A stretch of DNA of 17,100 nucleotides from Euryarchaeota archaeon UBA39 (GTDB taxonomy: Archaea > Thermoplasmatota > Poseidoniia > Poseidoniales > Thalassarchaeaceae): assembly GCA_002503045.1 (NCBI GenBank), contig DAQW01000142.1, positions 1 through 17,100 on the forward strand, read 5' to 3'. Under the pieces are notes generated by a model. That model had not been told where the DNA came from and did no database searches. It saw nothing but the letters and a program-made list of their open reading frames with translations. This document shows, piece after piece, positions 15,500 through 17,100 of the stretch. Position 1 is the stretch's first letter. Each line of letters begins with the position of its first letter. The position numbers and the translations under genes were made by a program.

Positions 15500-16681
15500 T
15501 CATTCAATACTTGTTCGATTTAGGTCCTTTTCAAGCCTCTTTTCTACCGTTGCAGGAAGTATATTAGCAGCACGGATTAGAGTAGTTCTACCACGTCCTT
15601 TCGGGGTATTGCTAGTCTCTGCGTGAATAAATCCTATTTCTTCAAGACGTTTGATGTAACCCCAAAAAGAAGTATGTCCTCTTGCATCTTGCTCAAATTC
15701 TTCACAGACTACATGGTACAGGCGTTCCGCATCTCCACTTGTGACTGATTCTTCTCGTCGGAGGCGGCGACATAGTGCAAGTAAACACATTTTTTGATGA
15801 TTATTTAGGCCGTCAACCATATCTGGTTCGATTGCTGCTCCACGTGTGCTACTTGGCTCTACATGTTCTGGGGCAACTTCGTTCACTCCTTTCTTTTCTG
15901 CTCGTCGAATTGCACTTTCGAGAAGCTCGATAGCTAGCCTCGCGTCGCCTGTTTCTGCAGCGAATCCTGCGATCCTAGCCTTTGCGTCATCTCGTACACT
16001 CCCTTTTCTACATGCTACAGATGCCCTTTGTTCAACAATCGCTAGTAATCCTTCTTCGTTGTATGGCCTAAGTTTGATGCGGTTACTTTGACCGAATCTT
16101 GATTTTACTGCTGCTTCAAATAAGTGTACCATTGGTTCTTGACTAACCAGAATTAGCGATAGTGTGCCAGTTTCGTCTCTTCCTTCGTCAATACGTAGGA
16201 GTTGATACAATAGATCATCACCCTCTCTCAATAGTAGAACACTCACTTCATCTAAGACAAGAAGCATATGTTTTCCACTATTTTGTAGGTTTCGACGTAT
16301 GCTTTGAATGATTTCGCCTGGACTAAAACCTCTTTCTGGGTGTCGATGATCTAGATTTTGAGCAATACGCTGTAGGACTTGTGATGTTGTGGGATGATTT
16401 CTACAATTAATGTGTAGGGGTACTATACGTCGAGTATCTGCAAGATGTTTAGTCAAATCATCTGAGAATCGCCTAACTATGGCGGTTTTTCCACTCCCAA
16501 CGGGGCCAATTACTATTGCTCTTCCACTAAAGTTAGGAGACTCAATACCCATGAACATGGATGCAATTTCTCCTAATGCATCATCTCTCCCAACTAATTC
16601 ATTTGGCAACCAGTCGAATGAAAGAGGCTCTGAATCCACTAAGATTTTGCCTGCACCAATTCGGTCAAGGTAACCTGCCAT
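15500..16681 (-). CDS. Orc1/Cdc6 family replication initiator
   Basis: AAA+ origin-binding protein that recognises the replication origin and helps load the MCM helicase. The 393-residue product has NELVGRDDAL at the start of the AAA+ domain (28-36) and Walker A GPVGSGKT (59-66). Walker B LLVLDEV (140-146), sensor 1 in LSLILVSQE (174-182) and sensor 2 GDARLAIELL (245-254) follow. The C-terminal winged helix spans about 295-370, including FWGYIKRLEEIGFIHAE and a Gly/Arg wing. Length and motif order are those of archaeal Orc1/Cdc6. ATG 16681 was chosen because the frame upstream (to 16774) has no family similarity and would overlap the start of the divergent membrane-protein gene. It heads a minus-strand series with rps6e, aIF2 gamma and the PIN gene. 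All nucleotide-binding motifs are intact, unlike in the degenerate ATPase at 9974-12001. Confidence 0.93.
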   Translation of the reverse strand: MAGYLDRIGAGKILVDSEPLSFDWLPNELVGRDDALGEIASMFMGIESPNFSGRAIVIGPVGSGKTAIVRRFSDDLTKHLADTRRIVPLHINCRNHPTTSQVLQRIAQNLDHRHPERGFSPGEIIQSIRRNLQNSGKHMLLVLDEVSVLLLREGDDLLYQLLRIDEGRDETGTLSLILVSQEPMVHLFEAAVKSRFGQSNRIKLRPYNEEGLLAIVEQRASVACRKGSVRDDAKARIAGFAAETGDARLAIELLESAIRRAEKKGVNEVAPEHVEPSSTRGAAIEPDMVDGLNNHQKMCLLALCRRLRREESVTSGDAERLYHVVCEEFEQDARGHTSFWGYIKRLEEIGFIHAETSNTPKGRGRTTLIRAANILPATVEKRLEKDLNRTSIE

Positions 16682-16766
16682 TCGATTGAATTTGAATTCT
16701 AACGTTCTTAGAGATATTGAGTGCCTATACACTTCGATTATATTCTTGTTATGTTTCCCGATAAAT
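16682..16766. promoter_or_regulatory. Divergent promoter region of orc1/cdc6, with a small inverted repeat
   Basis: An 85-base AT-rich spacer. TTATATT at 16738-16744 is centred 26 bases before the plus-strand ATG 16767, the expected position for a leaderless start of the membrane-protein gene. Positions 16698-16712 form an inverted repeat, TCTAA-CGTTC-TTAGA, lying 16 to 31 bases upstream of the orc1/cdc6 ATG, where it could act as an operator for that gene. Archaeal origins are often beside orc1/cdc6, but no classical origin recognition box with a G-run was seen here. Confidence 0.35.
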
Positions 16767-17100
16767 ATGACCACTCTTGCCGAGTATTATTCTAGGGCGT
16801 TTAGTTCTGAATTGCTCTTTGGTTTGAGGATGACAATCAATATTGCAACCTTACTGGTTATGCTGTGGTTGTTCGCTCTCGCTTATCTTGTTTGGAGAGC
16901 CAACTCTAAATCACCTCAGAATCGTTTTATTGCAACATTACTTTCTGTTGAGGGATTCAAGAATCTATGGGTGGCATTGGAGATATTCCCTTGGATGCAT
17001 GAGTGGAATTCTTTCTGGATTGTAGCATGGAATATCAAATTCGATTTCTTTTTCTCTATGCAGATTGCTGCAATTCTTCTCTATCTTTGTTTTCCAATCT
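16767..17100 (+). CDS. Integral membrane protein, N-terminal part (runs off window), function unknown
   Basis: The reading frame opens at ATG 16767 and stays open to the window end, giving 111 residues. After an N-terminal segment (MTTLAEYYSRAFSSELLFG) come hydrophobic helices at about residues 22-43 (with LLVMLWLFALAYLVW), about 58-72 and about 79-111 (rich in Trp, Phe and Ile). The Trp/Phe content and helix spacing suggest a polytopic sensor or receptor-like membrane domain, but no family is recognised and the rest lies outside. The start is supported by the TATA-like TTATATT 26 bases upstream. It diverges from orc1/cdc6. Confidence is moderate for the gene and low for any function. Confidence 0.6.
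   Translation, partial: MTTLAEYYSRAFSSELLFGLRMTINIATLLVMLWLFALAYLVWRANSKSPQNRFIATLLSVEGFKNLWVALEIFPWMHEWNSFWIVAWNIKFDFFFSMQIAAILLYLCFPI

Overview
The window looks like a chromosomal piece of a moderately AT-rich euryarchaeon. The best guess is a marine planktonic Thermoplasmatota lineage (Marine Group II / Poseidoniales-like); this is an inference from gene content and was not tested by phylogeny. Archaeal markers are aIF2 gamma, ribosomal protein S6e, Orc1/Cdc6, a DUF357 protein and an FCF1-like PIN protein beside aIF2 gamma. A class II HMG-CoA reductase fits mevalonate-derived membrane lipids. TATA-like boxes about 25 bases before several start codons suggest leaderless or short-leader transcripts. 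No tRNA, rRNA, CRISPR array, insertion sequence or phage gene was seen.

Layout. Positions 1-246 hold the 3' end of a secreted calcium-binding repeat protein. L-aspartate oxidase (nadB) follows on the minus strand. Diverging from it is a four-helix membrane protein with a cytosolic zinc-knuckle tail. Next is the condensin operon smc-scpA-scpB (2858-8413). Its smc is split by one in-frame TAA, and its ATPase head is followed by an unusual acidic tail. HMG-CoA reductase (minus) converges on scpB with a 4-base overlap. After an AT-rich spacer comes a tightly coupled plus-strand trio: a degenerate AAA+ ATPase with a long disordered linker and a C-terminal winged helix, a beta-propeller protein with a helical tail, and a DUF357 protein. 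This trio is the least explained system here. Converging on it is a minus-strand information-processing cluster, orc1/cdc6 - rps6e - aIF2 gamma - PIN nuclease. The aIF2 gamma gene has an apparent 1-base frameshift just after its likely GTG start. The window ends in a partial membrane protein diverging from orc1/cdc6.

How the genes work together. SMC, ScpA and ScpB form the condensin complex that compacts and segregates the chromosome. Orc1/Cdc6 starts replication. S6e and aIF2 gamma serve the ribosome and translation initiation, and the PIN protein is probably an RNase in RNA processing. NadB and HMG-CoA reductase are housekeeping metabolism (NAD and isoprenoids). The degenerate ATPase/propeller/DUF357 operon has no assigned role; its architecture suggests a DNA-bound regulator or scaffold. 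Two essential genes each carry a single-base-type lesion, so sequence error must be considered before biology.
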